Positions 56,684 through 64,000 of a DNA stretch of 64,000 nt are shown piece after piece. The notes under the pieces are model-generated. The model saw only the letters and a program-made list of their open reading frames with translations. It made no database searches and was not told the DNA's origin. The position numbers and the translations under genes were made by a program. Numbering within the stretch: the stretch's first letter is position 1; every line of letters starts with the position of its first letter. The DNA is taken from contig NZ_JAFCMB010000003.1 of assembly GCF_018130145.1 (NCBI RefSeq), positions 248,001-312,000 of the forward strand, written 5' to 3'. The DNA comes from Bradyrhizobium sp. AUGA SZCCT0176 (GTDB lineage: Bacteria; Pseudomonadota; Alphaproteobacteria; Rhizobiales; Xanthobacteraceae).

Positions 56684-57604
56684 ATGCGAATAGCTGTCAT
56701 TGGGTCGGGTGGAGTAGGTGGTATTTTCGGCGCGAAGCTGGCGCACGGAGGGGCGGACGTCACGTTTTTGGCGCGAGGAGCACACCTTACCGCAATACGT
56801 GAGCAAGGCATCCAGATAGAGGGGGGCCCCGAACCAATCCGAGTTAGTCCTGTCAAAGCAACTGACGATCCGTCATTGATTGGCACCGTCGACCTGGTTC
56901 TCTTTGCCGTGAAGCTCTGGGATACGGAAAAAGTGCTCAACCAAATCCGACCGGTCGTCGCGCCTAAGACCACAATTATCTCCTTCCAGAATGGTGTCCT
57001 GAAAGACACTTATCTCCGGGCGCACTACGATCCCGGCCAGATCATGGGAGGAGTCGGTTACGTCGCGACGACGATTGATCGTCCCGGCGTAATCCGGCAG
57101 ACCGGACCCATGCAGCGGCTCATATTCGGAGAATTTGATGGCCAACGCTCGGCCCGCGGCGAGGCGTTTCTAAGTGCGTGTCTAAGCGGCGGCATCAACG
57201 CCGAATTCTCGTCCGACATTCTCCGCGAAATCTGGGAAAAATTCGTGTTCCTTGTTGGCCTCTCGGGCACTACTACCACGATGGGGGTCCCTATCGGTCC
57301 CATTCGTGAGAACCCACAGACTCGCTCCTTCCTACTCGATGTCATGAAGGAAGTTGTCGCTGTAGGGCGAGCTAACGGCGTTGCGCTGGCGGAGGATTAC
57401 GCAGAGCGTCGGCTGGAATTGGCGGACAATGTCGCGGCAGACATGACATCATCTATGCACCACGATCTACAACGCGGCAACGCCCTGGAAGTCCGCTGGT
57501 TGTCCGGAGGCGTGGTAGAACTTGGCGAACGGGTAGGTGTACCAACTCCGCTAAATCGCGCCATCGCAGACATCCTCGCCCTACGCCAGGCGGGATCAAA
57601 ATGA
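56684..57604 (+). CDS. PanE/ApbA-family 2-oxoacid reductase
   Basis: A 306-residue NADPH-dependent reductase of the ketopantoate reductase family. The Rossmann motif is MRIAVIGSGGVGGIFGAKLA, with a basic LARGAH segment for NADPH and AVKLWDTE after it. The catalytic Lys is in IWEKFVFLVGLSG, but the two Asn residues that follow at +4 and +8 in true ketopantoate reductases are Leu and Ser here, so another 2-oxoacid is the likelier substrate. ATG 56684 has TTGAGG upstream. It is divergent from the crotonase group, and a further dyad copy lies after its end. Confidence 0.87.
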   Translation: MRIAVIGSGGVGGIFGAKLAHGGADVTFLARGAHLTAIREQGIQIEGGPEPIRVSPVKATDDPSLIGTVDLVLFAVKLWDTEKVLNQIRPVVAPKTTIISFQNGVLKDTYLRAHYDPGQIMGGVGYVATTIDRPGVIRQTGPMQRLIFGEFDGQRSARGEAFLSACLSGGINAEFSSDILREIWEKFVFLVGLSGTTTTMGVPIGPIRENPQTRSFLLDVMKEVVAVGRANGVALAEDYAERRLELADNVAADMTSSMHHDLQRGNALEVRWLSGGVVELGERVGVPTPLNRAIADILALRQAGSK

Positions 57605-58094
57605 TAGGCGCCGGCATCACAAAGCCTAACATCTCGTGAAGCAGCTTAATCAGAAGACGACTTCTCGACTGACCGCGGCGGCGATGGCATGGCGCTCTCA
57701 AGACCTACCGAGGTGCCAAACGATTTCAGGATTGAGCGCTTTGCACCCGAGCAGAGCACTGATGAATGGATAAATCCGATATAGGCGCATGAACACAAGC
57801 TGCGTCGCAATTCCAAGTCTGTCGGGGGGCTGCTCCAGTTCGAGGGTCCGCTTGATGCGGCTTTCCCGTCCGGGTCAGCTTGGCCTAGGCGGCAATTCAT
57901 GGAACTGAAACGCTCGCAATTGTTCCGCACGCAGGAAGAGTAACTGCCGGATAGCGGCAATTCTGCTTTGGCTTCTACCACGCTACGAAACAGGAACTTG
58001 GTACGATCCTGAACGCGGCAGCTGGGCCCGGTACCCAGCTCATGTGCGACGGGTGCACCACCTTCCCGCTTGCCTATTGTAGAAGGGACAACGC
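57605..58094. other. Intergenic region with dyad copy F
   Basis: About 490 bp between two plus-strand genes. Apart from the dyad at 57919-57941 I see no gene. A 168-codon minus-strand frame lacks family features. Confidence 0.45.
57919..57941. promoter_or_regulatory. 23-bp dyad, copy F
   Basis: ATTGTTCC (57919-57926), a 7-bp spacer, GGAAGAGT (57934-57941), 154 bp upstream of the plus-strand gene at 58095. Read toward its gene it has the same orientation as copies A-C (GGAAGAGT nearest the gene). Confidence 0.7.
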
Positions 58095-58754
58095 ATGATC
58101 TCACGACCTCAGCACCTGACCTTGCAGGTCGTTTCCGATTTCGTTTGCCCATGGTGCTTTATTGGGAAACGCAGCTTAGACCAAGCAGTAACGATCCTGA
58201 CAGCTCGGGGCGTAAACGTAGAACTCGAATGGTTGCCATTCCAACTCAATCCAGACCTGCCCGCGGACGGGATGGACAGGAAAGCGTTCCGCACCGGTCG
58301 CTTCGGCAGTTGGGAGAATGCTCTGGCTATGGACGGCCGTGCGGTCGAGGCTGGCCGCAAGGTTGGAGCTGACTTCCACTATGAACGCCAAACTCGCACG
58401 TCGAGTACTTTGGCAGCCCATCGCCTAGTCCGATTGGCGCTCGTGGAGGGTGGCCCGGCCCTTCAGAACGGAGTCGTTGAGGCCCTATTTGTAGCGTATT
58501 TTACGGACGGTCAAGACGTCGGAAATCACGCCGTGCTCGCTCACATCGCAAAAAACGCGGGCATGTCGAGCGACGCGGTGGGCCGGTCGATTTACCTTCA
58601 AGACGAAATCCGGGAGCTCGAGGCGATTGTCCGCTTATCCGGCTTAAACGGCGTCCCGAGTTACCTCCTCGGCAATAATCTTCTCTTCAGCGGCTCGCAA
58701 AATGTTGAAGGATATGTGAAGAGCCTCGCCGCCGCCGCGGGCCAGACGGTCTAG
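58095..58754 (+). CDS. DsbA-family oxidoreductase (FrnE-like)
   Basis: A 219-residue thioredoxin-fold protein of the DsbA/FrnE group (related to 2-hydroxychromene-2-carboxylate isomerase). The redox motif is FVCPWCFIGKR near residue 20, followed by the inserted helical domain (TSSTLAAHRLVRLALVEGG, VEALFVAYFTDGQDV) and the cis-Pro segment GVPSYLLGN near 195. No signal peptide is present, so it is cytosolic. ATG 58095 follows AGAAGGGA. FrnE-type proteins act in polyketide-like or thiol chemistry; the role here is unknown. It is preceded by a copy of the 23-bp dyad. Confidence 0.87.
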   Translation: MISRPQHLTLQVVSDFVCPWCFIGKRSLDQAVTILTARGVNVELEWLPFQLNPDLPADGMDRKAFRTGRFGSWENALAMDGRAVEAGRKVGADFHYERQTRTSSTLAAHRLVRLALVEGGPALQNGVVEALFVAYFTDGQDVGNHAVLAHIAKNAGMSSDAVGRSIYLQDEIRELEAIVRLSGLNGVPSYLLGNNLLFSGSQNVEGYVKSLAAAAGQTV

Positions 58755-58956
58755 TCATCGTCGCGACAAACCGTTCTGGGCAGAGCCTCCGCAGAGACGA
58801 TATGTCCGGACCCGCCATCGGACCCTACTTCCCTTCGGTAACCCGGACCCACCAGCGTCATCTCTGCCGCGGCAGCTTCTATGCGGTTGATGATGCGGCC
58901 GCTGACTTCGAACAGGCGTAAGAACCACCCGCAGACGATTACGATAGGAAGATCAC

Positions 58957-59988
58957 ATGCCCGATCTCTTTGATGCAAAACGCAGACGATTCCTGCAGGC
59001 GGCGGGCGTGAGCACGGCGGGATTGGCCACATTAGGACTCGGAATCGCTCCACTCGCCGGAGCCGAGATGGCGGCCGTTCCGGCCGCCTCATCGACCGGT
59101 GCGATGGGTCCGATCAAACAAGTCCGCACAGACGTTCTGGACATCGGCTACTACGAGGCCGGTCCACACGACGGCCAGGTGGTGGTGCTCCTGCATGGCT
59201 ACCCTTACGACATCCACAGTTACATTGAGGTTGCCCCCATTCTCGAAGCTCAGGGCTACCGCGTCATCGTACCCTATCTTCGCGGGCACGGATCCACTTG
59301 CTTTCTCAAGTCCGCAACAATGCGCGTGGGTCAACAAGGGGCCCTCGGCGCCGATGTGATTGCCTTGATGGATGCCCTTGGAATTCCGACTGCCATCTTC
59401 GCCGGTTACGGCTGGGGCGGGCGCGCCGCTTGCGTTGCAGCCGCCATTTGGCCTGAGCGTTGCAAGGGTTTGATCTCCGTCAACGGCTATCTCATTCAGG
59501 ATATCGGGCTCGCGATGAACACGACTCCACCCAAGGAGTCCGGTCTTTTGTATCAGACTGAGCATGGCCGGGCGGAACTGGCTGCCGACCGGCGATCCGT
59601 CGCCTATGCAATTTGGACACGCAACTCGCCCTCCTGGCGCTTTGATCAAGCAACATTCGAACGAACGGCTGGAGCGTTCGACAATCCGGATCACGTCGAC
59701 ATAGTGATCCACTCGCACCGCCATCAAGTCGGCTTGGCGCCGGGCTGCCCTACTTACGATGCGATTGAGCGGCTGCTTGCGGGCCAGCCTGCTATTACCG
59801 TTCCGACGATTACGCTGGATGGCGAGGCCGACGGCAATTTTCCGGCAAGCGACGGGTCTGCAATGGCGGAGAAATTTCGTGGCCCCCGTGTACACCGGAG
59901 AATTCCCAACGCTGGTCACAACCTTCCGCAGGAAGCCCCAGGCACTTTTGCACGAGCGGTTGTCGCGCTAATGAAGGCAGTGTCATGA
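58957..59988 (+). CDS. Tat-exported alpha/beta hydrolase with Gly at the nucleophile
   Basis: A 343-residue alpha/beta-hydrolase with a Tat signal (KRRRFLQAAGVSTAGLATLG, cleavage near AGAEM). The fold is intact: VVVLLHGYPYDIHSY with the oxyanion His-Gly, LRGHG, an acid region (LDGEADG) and the catalytic His in PNAGHNLPQEAP. The nucleophile elbow reads AGYGWGGRAA. Related dehalogenase or epoxide-hydrolase-like enzymes have Asp at this place (GYDWGG) and esterases have Ser. The codon is GGC, one transition from GAC. The enzyme may be inactive or use another mechanism. It lies on the same strand as, and 202 bp after, the DsbA-family gene. Confidence 0.87.
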   Translation: MPDLFDAKRRRFLQAAGVSTAGLATLGLGIAPLAGAEMAAVPAASSTGAMGPIKQVRTDVLDIGYYEAGPHDGQVVVLLHGYPYDIHSYIEVAPILEAQGYRVIVPYLRGHGSTCFLKSATMRVGQQGALGADVIALMDALGIPTAIFAGYGWGGRAACVAAAIWPERCKGLISVNGYLIQDIGLAMNTTPPKESGLLYQTEHGRAELAADRRSVAYAIWTRNSPSWRFDQATFERTAGAFDNPDHVDIVIHSHRHQVGLAPGCPTYDAIERLLAGQPAITVPTITLDGEADGNFPASDGSAMAEKFRGPRVHRRIPNAGHNLPQEAPGTFARAVVALMKAVS

Positions 59989-60153
59989 CCCTGGTCTTAG
60001 GCTCGTGGCAGAATACCGAAACGACCTTTTCATCGACCAGAAACCAAGAGCCGAGCAGAAAGAACAGCCTTCGGCGCTGCTGATGGGATACACCACGCCT
60101 ATCCAATCCATCTACGGACGCTGGAAAGCCAAGTGGTCGGCATCTGTGCCGGG

Positions 60154-61335
60154 TCAATTAGATTGAGCATTCGGTGTTTGGAGGCTCATTAGGTAGGCAT
60201 AGACATTCTCGAGCTGCTCATCGCTGAACACGCCCTTCCAAGCTGGCATTCCCTTGGCGGGCCGCCCTTCCTGAACAGCGGTCCAAAATCTTGAGTGAGT
60301 GTCTTCGCCATAGCGCTTTTTAAGCAACCGAAGATCGATGCGGCGCTCGCTCTGCACTGCGTCGGGACCATGACAATGTGCGCAGGTTCCGTTGAAGATC
60401 TCTCTTCCAGAACTCAAGGCCTCCGGCATCGCTACGGCACCTGAAACCGCCACATTGGCGGGCTGGACCGATGTCTCCGCCCCTGTGAGCTTTGTCGCAG
60501 GTCGGGGTTGGCCTAGCTGGATTGGCTCTTCGCCCGGAAGACCATACATTTTGCTGAGATCAGCAATTCTCCGCTCCAGTGAAGGCAGCGCCACGTCGAC
60601 TTGATCCCGCAACTCTTTCGAAGATTTGGCAAACCCGATAGCGACCGGCCATGACAGGCCCGGTCCTTCAGTGGACTGGACCCGGTAGCGTCCATCATAG
60701 CGCGTTCTGTTCAGCCAGCCAGCGATCGGTCCCCAAATAAACGCTACATCCACCTTGCCCTCGGCCAGGGCTTCCATGCCTTCTTCAGGCGTAATAACGG
60801 TCATCTTCTCGATATCGTCACGTAGTGCAAGGAGGTCTTGCGGCGTCGTTTGAAATTGCACAGCGACGCGCCTGCCCGTCAGGTCATCAAGGCTTCGGAT
60901 CCCTCGTTCCCTGTTGGTGACTACAGCATAGCTCAGCGTGCTGAACCTTTTTGAGAACACAACCGACGGGCCCATGAAATCGTCTGTCAGGGGAAGCCCA
61001 ATGAAGGCGTCGCACTGCTTACCAAGGAGTGTGACGCGCACGGTGCGCTTCCCGAAATAGGATTTGTACCAGTCATAGCTCACCGGCCGGCCCAACGCGT
61101 GTCCTAATGCCCGACCGATCTCAACGTAAAAACCTGGCTGGTTCGGCTCGCTGCTGGAGAACGGAAGATTTGTTGGGTCGGCGCATAGGCGCAGCGGCTT
61201 GACCTCGTCTGCACTGGTCCGCAAGACGGGTACGACGAGCATCAAAAGGATCGCGATAGTAAATATGCTCGCGTACCGGCGAGCGCAGCATTCGGAGCGA
61301 GGAGCGCCGGCGTCAGCAGGCTTGGCTTCGAGCAT
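60154..61335 (-). CDS. XoxJ-like binding protein fused to cytochrome c
   Basis: A 393-residue exported protein. It has an N-terminal signal anchor (IFTIAILLMLVVPVL) and a bacterial extracellular solute-binding domain (about 45-275) of the MoxJ/XoxJ kind (LRLCADPTNLPFSSSEPNQPGFYVEIGRALG). A C-terminal class I cytochrome c follows (about 305-390), with heme-binding CAHCH and a likely Met ligand in GMPAWKGVFSD. In methylotrophs XoxJ and the cytochrome XoxG are usually separate genes; here they form one chain. It is 111 bp downstream of the PQQ alcohol dehydrogenase on the same strand, so it should accept electrons from it. ATG 61335 follows CAGGAG. Confidence 0.88.
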   Translation of the reverse strand: MLEAKPADAGAPRSECCARRYASIFTIAILLMLVVPVLRTSADEVKPLRLCADPTNLPFSSSEPNQPGFYVEIGRALGHALGRPVSYDWYKSYFGKRTVRVTLLGKQCDAFIGLPLTDDFMGPSVVFSKRFSTLSYAVVTNRERGIRSLDDLTGRRVAVQFQTTPQDLLALRDDIEKMTVITPEEGMEALAEGKVDVAFIWGPIAGWLNRTRYDGRYRVQSTEGPGLSWPVAIGFAKSSKELRDQVDVALPSLERRIADLSKMYGLPGEEPIQLGQPRPATKLTGAETSVQPANVAVSGAVAMPEALSSGREIFNGTCAHCHGPDAVQSERRIDLRLLKKRYGEDTHSRFWTAVQEGRPAKGMPAWKGVFSDEQLENVYAYLMSLQTPNAQSN

Positions 61336-61446
61336 CCTAAACTCTCCTGATCAGAGCACGGGCCGCACACGGGACCGCCGGCACGTATTTGATCGGCGTG
61401 TCATGAGCGACCGCAGCCGCTCATGACATTCACGTGCCTTTGAGGC

Positions 61447-63153
61447 TTATTGAACCGAAAACACGAACAAAGCGCCGCCCTCGGGAGCCGCGGCCGTCAT
61501 TTTCTTCCCGACTTCTCCTAGGAACGCAGGTATCGCCGCGGTGCGCCCGACGACAACGGCCACGTACTGCTTGCCATCGACCGAATACGTTACTGGACCC
61601 GCTCCAATGCCCGAGCCGAGGTTCTTCTTCCAGAGAATCTTGCCAGTCTTTGCATCAATGGCCCGGAAGTCTCCGCGCAGATCACCGGAGAACACTAGGT
61701 TGCCGCCGGTAGTAAGCGTCCCGCCGTTGAACGGGAGCTCTTCTCTAATACCCCAGACCTTCTTGTTCGCCACCGGGTCCCAAGCCACGAGTTCACCGAG
61801 GAAGCCGCCCGCGCCTTCCTTGGTGATGAATTCGGCGCCCAGATAGAAGACACCGCGTTTGTAGCCGACGTCGCTGACCGTGAAGTCCATGCACATGTTG
61901 TTGGTCGGAATATACACCAGGCCCGTTTCGGGATTGAACGACATCGGCTGCCAGTTCTTGCCTCCGATCAAGTTGGGGCAAATATCCTTTGCGGGACGGC
62001 CCGGTCCCGGCCGCTTGTCCGGATTCTCAACGGCGCGCATCGTTGCGATGTCCCACTTCTCGGCCCAATTTGCGAAAGTATATTTTTCCGCTGACAACAA
62101 CTTGCCGGTTTCGCGATTGGCGACGAAGAAAAAGCCGTTGCGGTCCGCCTTCATAACGGTCGGGACCGTACTGCCACCTATCGTGAGATCTGCAAGGATA
62201 TTTTCGTTTACGCCATCATAATCCCAGGCGTCCGCTGGCGTCCCTTGAATGTGCCATTTGATCTTGCCCGTGTTCGGATCGAGAGCGAGAGTCGAGGAAG
62301 TATAGAGGTTCGTCAGCTTACCGAAATCACTATTGCCGGTGGAACGAGCAGCAGTGTTCCAAGGACCGGGATTGCTGGTGCCCCAATAGACAGTGTCGGA
62401 CTTGGGATCGTAAGAGCCGACCAGCCACGCCGCGCCGCCGCCTTTCAGCCCTGTATCTCCCTTCCATGTATCGCTGCCGGGCTCTCCCGGTGCAGGCACA
62501 GTGAAGGTCTGCCAGACCTGCTTGCCAGTATTGAGATCATACGCTTGAAGCGCACCGCGCACCCCGTACTCGCCGCCGCCGAAGCCTGTGATCACCTTAT
62601 CGCGAACGATTAGTGGAGGCGAGGTGATAACTGAACCCTGCTTGTAGTCGACGACCGTCGACGTCCACAGTTCCTTACCGGTTACAGCATCAAGCGCGGT
62701 CAGCTTGCCGTCGAGTCTTCCGATAACAATCTTGCCCTCAGCGAAGGATACGCCACGGTTGTTGACGTCGCAGCAGGCGTACTGCAACACATCGTCCGGA
62801 ACATCCGGCTCATAGGTCCATTTACGAGCTCCCGACGCTGCATCGAGCGCATAAACGTATTTCGGCCCCCACGACGTGGTGACATACAGCGTATTGCCGA
62901 TTACGACCGGAGAAGATTCGTTCGATCGTAGTGAGCCGAGAGAGAACGAATAAACTAACGACAATTTTCCCGCGTTCGCCGAATTGATCTGCTTGAGGGG
63001 ACTGAAGCGTGTGTTCGCATAATCGTGACCTGCAATAGCCCATTGTTCGGTATTGGCCACCGCCCGGACAACAGAATCATTTGCGCTTGCACCGGCAACC
63101 ATGCAGGCAGCGACAGAGGCGGCAGCAAACAAAACCCTGCTTCTTAGCTTCAT
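61447..63153 (-). CDS. PQQ alcohol dehydrogenase, lanthanide-type site
   Basis: A 568-residue periplasmic quinoprotein alcohol dehydrogenase with signal peptide (MKLRSRVLFAAASVAACMVA). The adjacent-Cys ring YACCDVNNRG, the metal-ligand Glu in GGGEYGVRG and Asn in WGTSNPGPWN, and the catalytic DAWDYDGVNEN are present. The Asp two residues after the catalytic Asp (D-Y-D) is the extra carboxylate associated with lanthanide-dependent XoxF and ExaF/PedH enzymes; calcium enzymes lack it. The WKGDTG...AAWLVGSYDP segment is closer to the ethanol/ExaF branch than to XoxF. ATG 63153 follows TTGGAG. A composite element and pqqA lie divergently upstream. Confidence 0.92.
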   Translation of the reverse strand: MKLRSRVLFAAASVAACMVAGASANDSVVRAVANTEQWAIAGHDYANTRFSPLKQINSANAGKLSLVYSFSLGSLRSNESSPVVIGNTLYVTTSWGPKYVYALDAASGARKWTYEPDVPDDVLQYACCDVNNRGVSFAEGKIVIGRLDGKLTALDAVTGKELWTSTVVDYKQGSVITSPPLIVRDKVITGFGGGEYGVRGALQAYDLNTGKQVWQTFTVPAPGEPGSDTWKGDTGLKGGGAAWLVGSYDPKSDTVYWGTSNPGPWNTAARSTGNSDFGKLTNLYTSSTLALDPNTGKIKWHIQGTPADAWDYDGVNENILADLTIGGSTVPTVMKADRNGFFFVANRETGKLLSAEKYTFANWAEKWDIATMRAVENPDKRPGPGRPAKDICPNLIGGKNWQPMSFNPETGLVYIPTNNMCMDFTVSDVGYKRGVFYLGAEFITKEGAGGFLGELVAWDPVANKKVWGIREELPFNGGTLTTGGNLVFSGDLRGDFRAIDAKTGKILWKKNLGSGIGAGPVTYSVDGKQYVAVVVGRTAAIPAFLGEVGKKMTAAAPEGGALFVFSVQ

Positions 63154-63265
63154 GTATTTCTCCAAGGGTGACATCACGTGTCGCATGCAGGCGCTTGTGT
63201 CGTTCAAGCAACGGCACGTGGCGCTTTCATCGGCTTCATGACGCTAGATAAAGAATTGGCAGGCG

Positions 63266-63307
63266 AAAAATGATTAATACAGATTACGTTTCATCTGGTT
63301 CTCAGAT
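63266..63307 (+). promoter_or_regulatory. Composite element upstream of pqqA and the PQQ dehydrogenase (copy 1)
   Basis: A 22-bp block (AAAAATGATTAATACAGATTAC, 63266-63287) is followed by the dyad ATCTG-GTTCT-CAGAT (63293-63307; outer bases extend it to seven pairs). The same block (19 of 22 identical) and the same ATCTG-N5-CAGAT dyad at nearly the same spacing recur at 63846-63886. The element lies between the divergent dehydrogenase and pqqA genes and probably binds their regulator. Confidence 0.62.
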
Positions 63308-63477
63308 GACATGGTCAGCGGCACAGGTCTGATATCGCTGGGCAGCAGGCGCACGGCGTCAATCTGCAGAAGTAACAGCCGGATGTGAGCTCTCTAGCGT
63401 GATCTCTTGCGTTACATCGAACGCGGTCTTACGTTTGCTCCGCGCGAGCATCGCGCCATCGTCCATGGGAGAACCGA

Positions 63478-63558
63478 ATGACTTGGAAAGCCCCGAAGAT
63501 CGTCGAAGTGCAAGTTGGCATGGAAATCAATATGTACGCCTGCGCCTCGAGGCATTAG
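63478..63558 (+). CDS. pqqA: PQQ precursor peptide PqqA
   Basis: A 26-residue frame, MTWKAPKIVEVQVGMEINMY then ACASRH, that matches PqqA, the ribosomal precursor of pyrroloquinoline quinone. Glu16 and Tyr20 are spaced as the E-x3-Y pair that PqqE crosslinks (EINMY). The upstream GGGAGAACCG gives a good ribosome binding site seven to eight bases before the ATG. pqqB-E do not follow within the remaining 440 bp, so it is an orphan copy or separated from its operon. It is divergent from the PQQ dehydrogenase, suggesting joint regulation of enzyme and cofactor precursor. Confidence 0.9.
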   Translation: MTWKAPKIVEVQVGMEINMYACASRH

Positions 63559-63574
63559 CGCATAAAAGCGACTA

Positions 63575-63608
63575 CCCGGCACGAAGCAATCTCTCGCTTC
63601 GCGCCGGG
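63575..63608 (+). terminator. Hairpin after pqqA
   Basis: CCCGGC-A-CGAAGC (63575-63587) pairs with GCTTCG-C-GCCGGG (63596-63608) around an 8-nt loop, 16 bp after the pqqA stop. A hairpin here would stabilise the short message or stop transcription, allowing more PqqA than downstream products. No T-run follows. Confidence 0.65.
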
Positions 63609-64000
63609 CAGAGTCGCTCATTCCATTGCGGCTTCAGCAACGTTTCTATGGCTGATCGTCGACGGCACCTACGGATTTATTAGAGTTGGAGCCTTGTTCA
63701 TGCTTCCTTGGCGGGCGACGGCCTCAAAGAACCTAAGATCAGTGGCATCCATAAGCGGTCCAATCTGAAGATAGATCGAGGCAATGGTCCTCGGCGGCTT
63801 CTGCGATCTACTTGGAGTCGATCGTTGCACAAGGAGGTCACCCAAAAAAATGATTAGTTCTGATTACAGGTATCTGAATTGCAGATTGGCGCAAAAGCCC
63901 GGCGCTGGAACGGCTTAGCGAGAACGGGCAAGGGGAAACGGTGTTGATGGCGAGGGTGGCGGCTGGCGCCTTGACCATGCCTCCGCATCGTCCATACGGA
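63609..64000. other. Gene-free end of window
   Basis: No supported gene. It contains copy 2 of the composite element and, at 63831-63837, a strong AAGGAGG followed 12 bases later by a 22-codon frame starting at ATG 63850. I do not call that frame a gene. Confidence 0.4.
63846..63886 (+). promoter_or_regulatory. Composite element (copy 2)
   Basis: A 22-bp block (63846-63867) with 19 identities to copy 1, then ATCTG-AATTG-CAGAT (63872-63886). It has the same orientation as copy 1. No gene follows in the window, so its target should lie beyond position 64000 on the plus strand. Confidence 0.58.

Noticed and set aside
63850..63918. 22-codon frame behind AAGGAGG as a small gene
   Set aside because: The ribosome site is 12 bases from the ATG, and the ATG is part of the duplicated regulatory block, whose other copy opens a different, shorter frame.

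Overview
The window looks like a piece of a Bradyrhizobium-type alphaproteobacterial chromosome (or a close relative such as Rhodopseudomonas). This rests on the GC-rich coding style, many GTG/TTG starts behind good Shine-Dalgarno sequences, a palindromic intergenic repeat of a type I associate with Bradyrhizobium next to sodB, and the density of catabolic genes with LysR, TetR and MocR regulators. I see no tRNA, rRNA, phage, transposase or CRISPR array.

Layout. 1-1.8 kb: two decayed genes (a MoeA-like C-terminus and the 3' part of an aldehyde dehydrogenase). 2.4-5.4 kb: LysR regulator divergent from mmsA, then a tautomerase carrying the catalytic residues of malonate semialdehyde decarboxylase. 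5.7-9.8 kb: exported metallo-beta-lactamase-fold enzyme, a coxG relic, a chemoreceptor and a lone PAS protein. 10.5-19.1 kb, all minus strand: ohr, nitronate monooxygenase, sodB, a complete liv branched-chain ABC transporter, and an acyl-CoA-dehydrogenase-fold protein with a nitroalkane-oxidase active-site signature. 19.8-21.9 kb: a second exported lactamase-fold enzyme and a mandelate-racemase-like protein. 22.3-28.0 kb: a molybdenum island (coxG-like, DMSO-reductase-family oxidoreductase, divergent moaA, ferredoxin and ferredoxin reductase). 28.1-38.7 kb: a MocR-type regulator and an operon under an AcuR-like TetR protein, with a three-subunit molybdenum hydroxylase, family III CoA transferase, enoyl-CoA hydratase and GMC dehydrogenase. 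39-48 kb: SDR, symporter remnant, small membrane proteins, tautomerase, a LysR/nitronate monooxygenase pair, an HD-domain/LuxR regulator, an sRNA candidate and an HxlR regulator. 48.6-60 kb: TRAP binding protein/enolase/cupin group, SDR, LysR, exported crotonase-wrbA group, PanE-like reductase, DsbA-family protein and a Tat-exported alpha/beta hydrolase. 60-64 kb: a PQQ alcohol dehydrogenase with a lanthanide-type metal site, a XoxJ-cytochrome c fusion and a 26-residue pqqA.

How it fits together. Several blocks could feed malonate semialdehyde: nitronate/nitroalkane oxidation, and acrylate via CoA transfer, hydration and GMC oxidation. mmsA and the decarboxylase-like tautomerase would remove it. 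This is inference from families and active-site residues, not demonstrated.

The strongest new signals are regulatory. (1) A 23-bp dyad, consensus ACTCTTCC-N7-GGAAGAGT, occurs five times, each 117-168 bp upstream of a different catabolic gene. (2) A TAGAC-N5-GTCTA operator lies next to the TetR gene and its target operon, and also upstream of the nitroalkane-oxidase-like gene 19 kb away. (3) A roughly 42-bp composite element is duplicated around pqqA.
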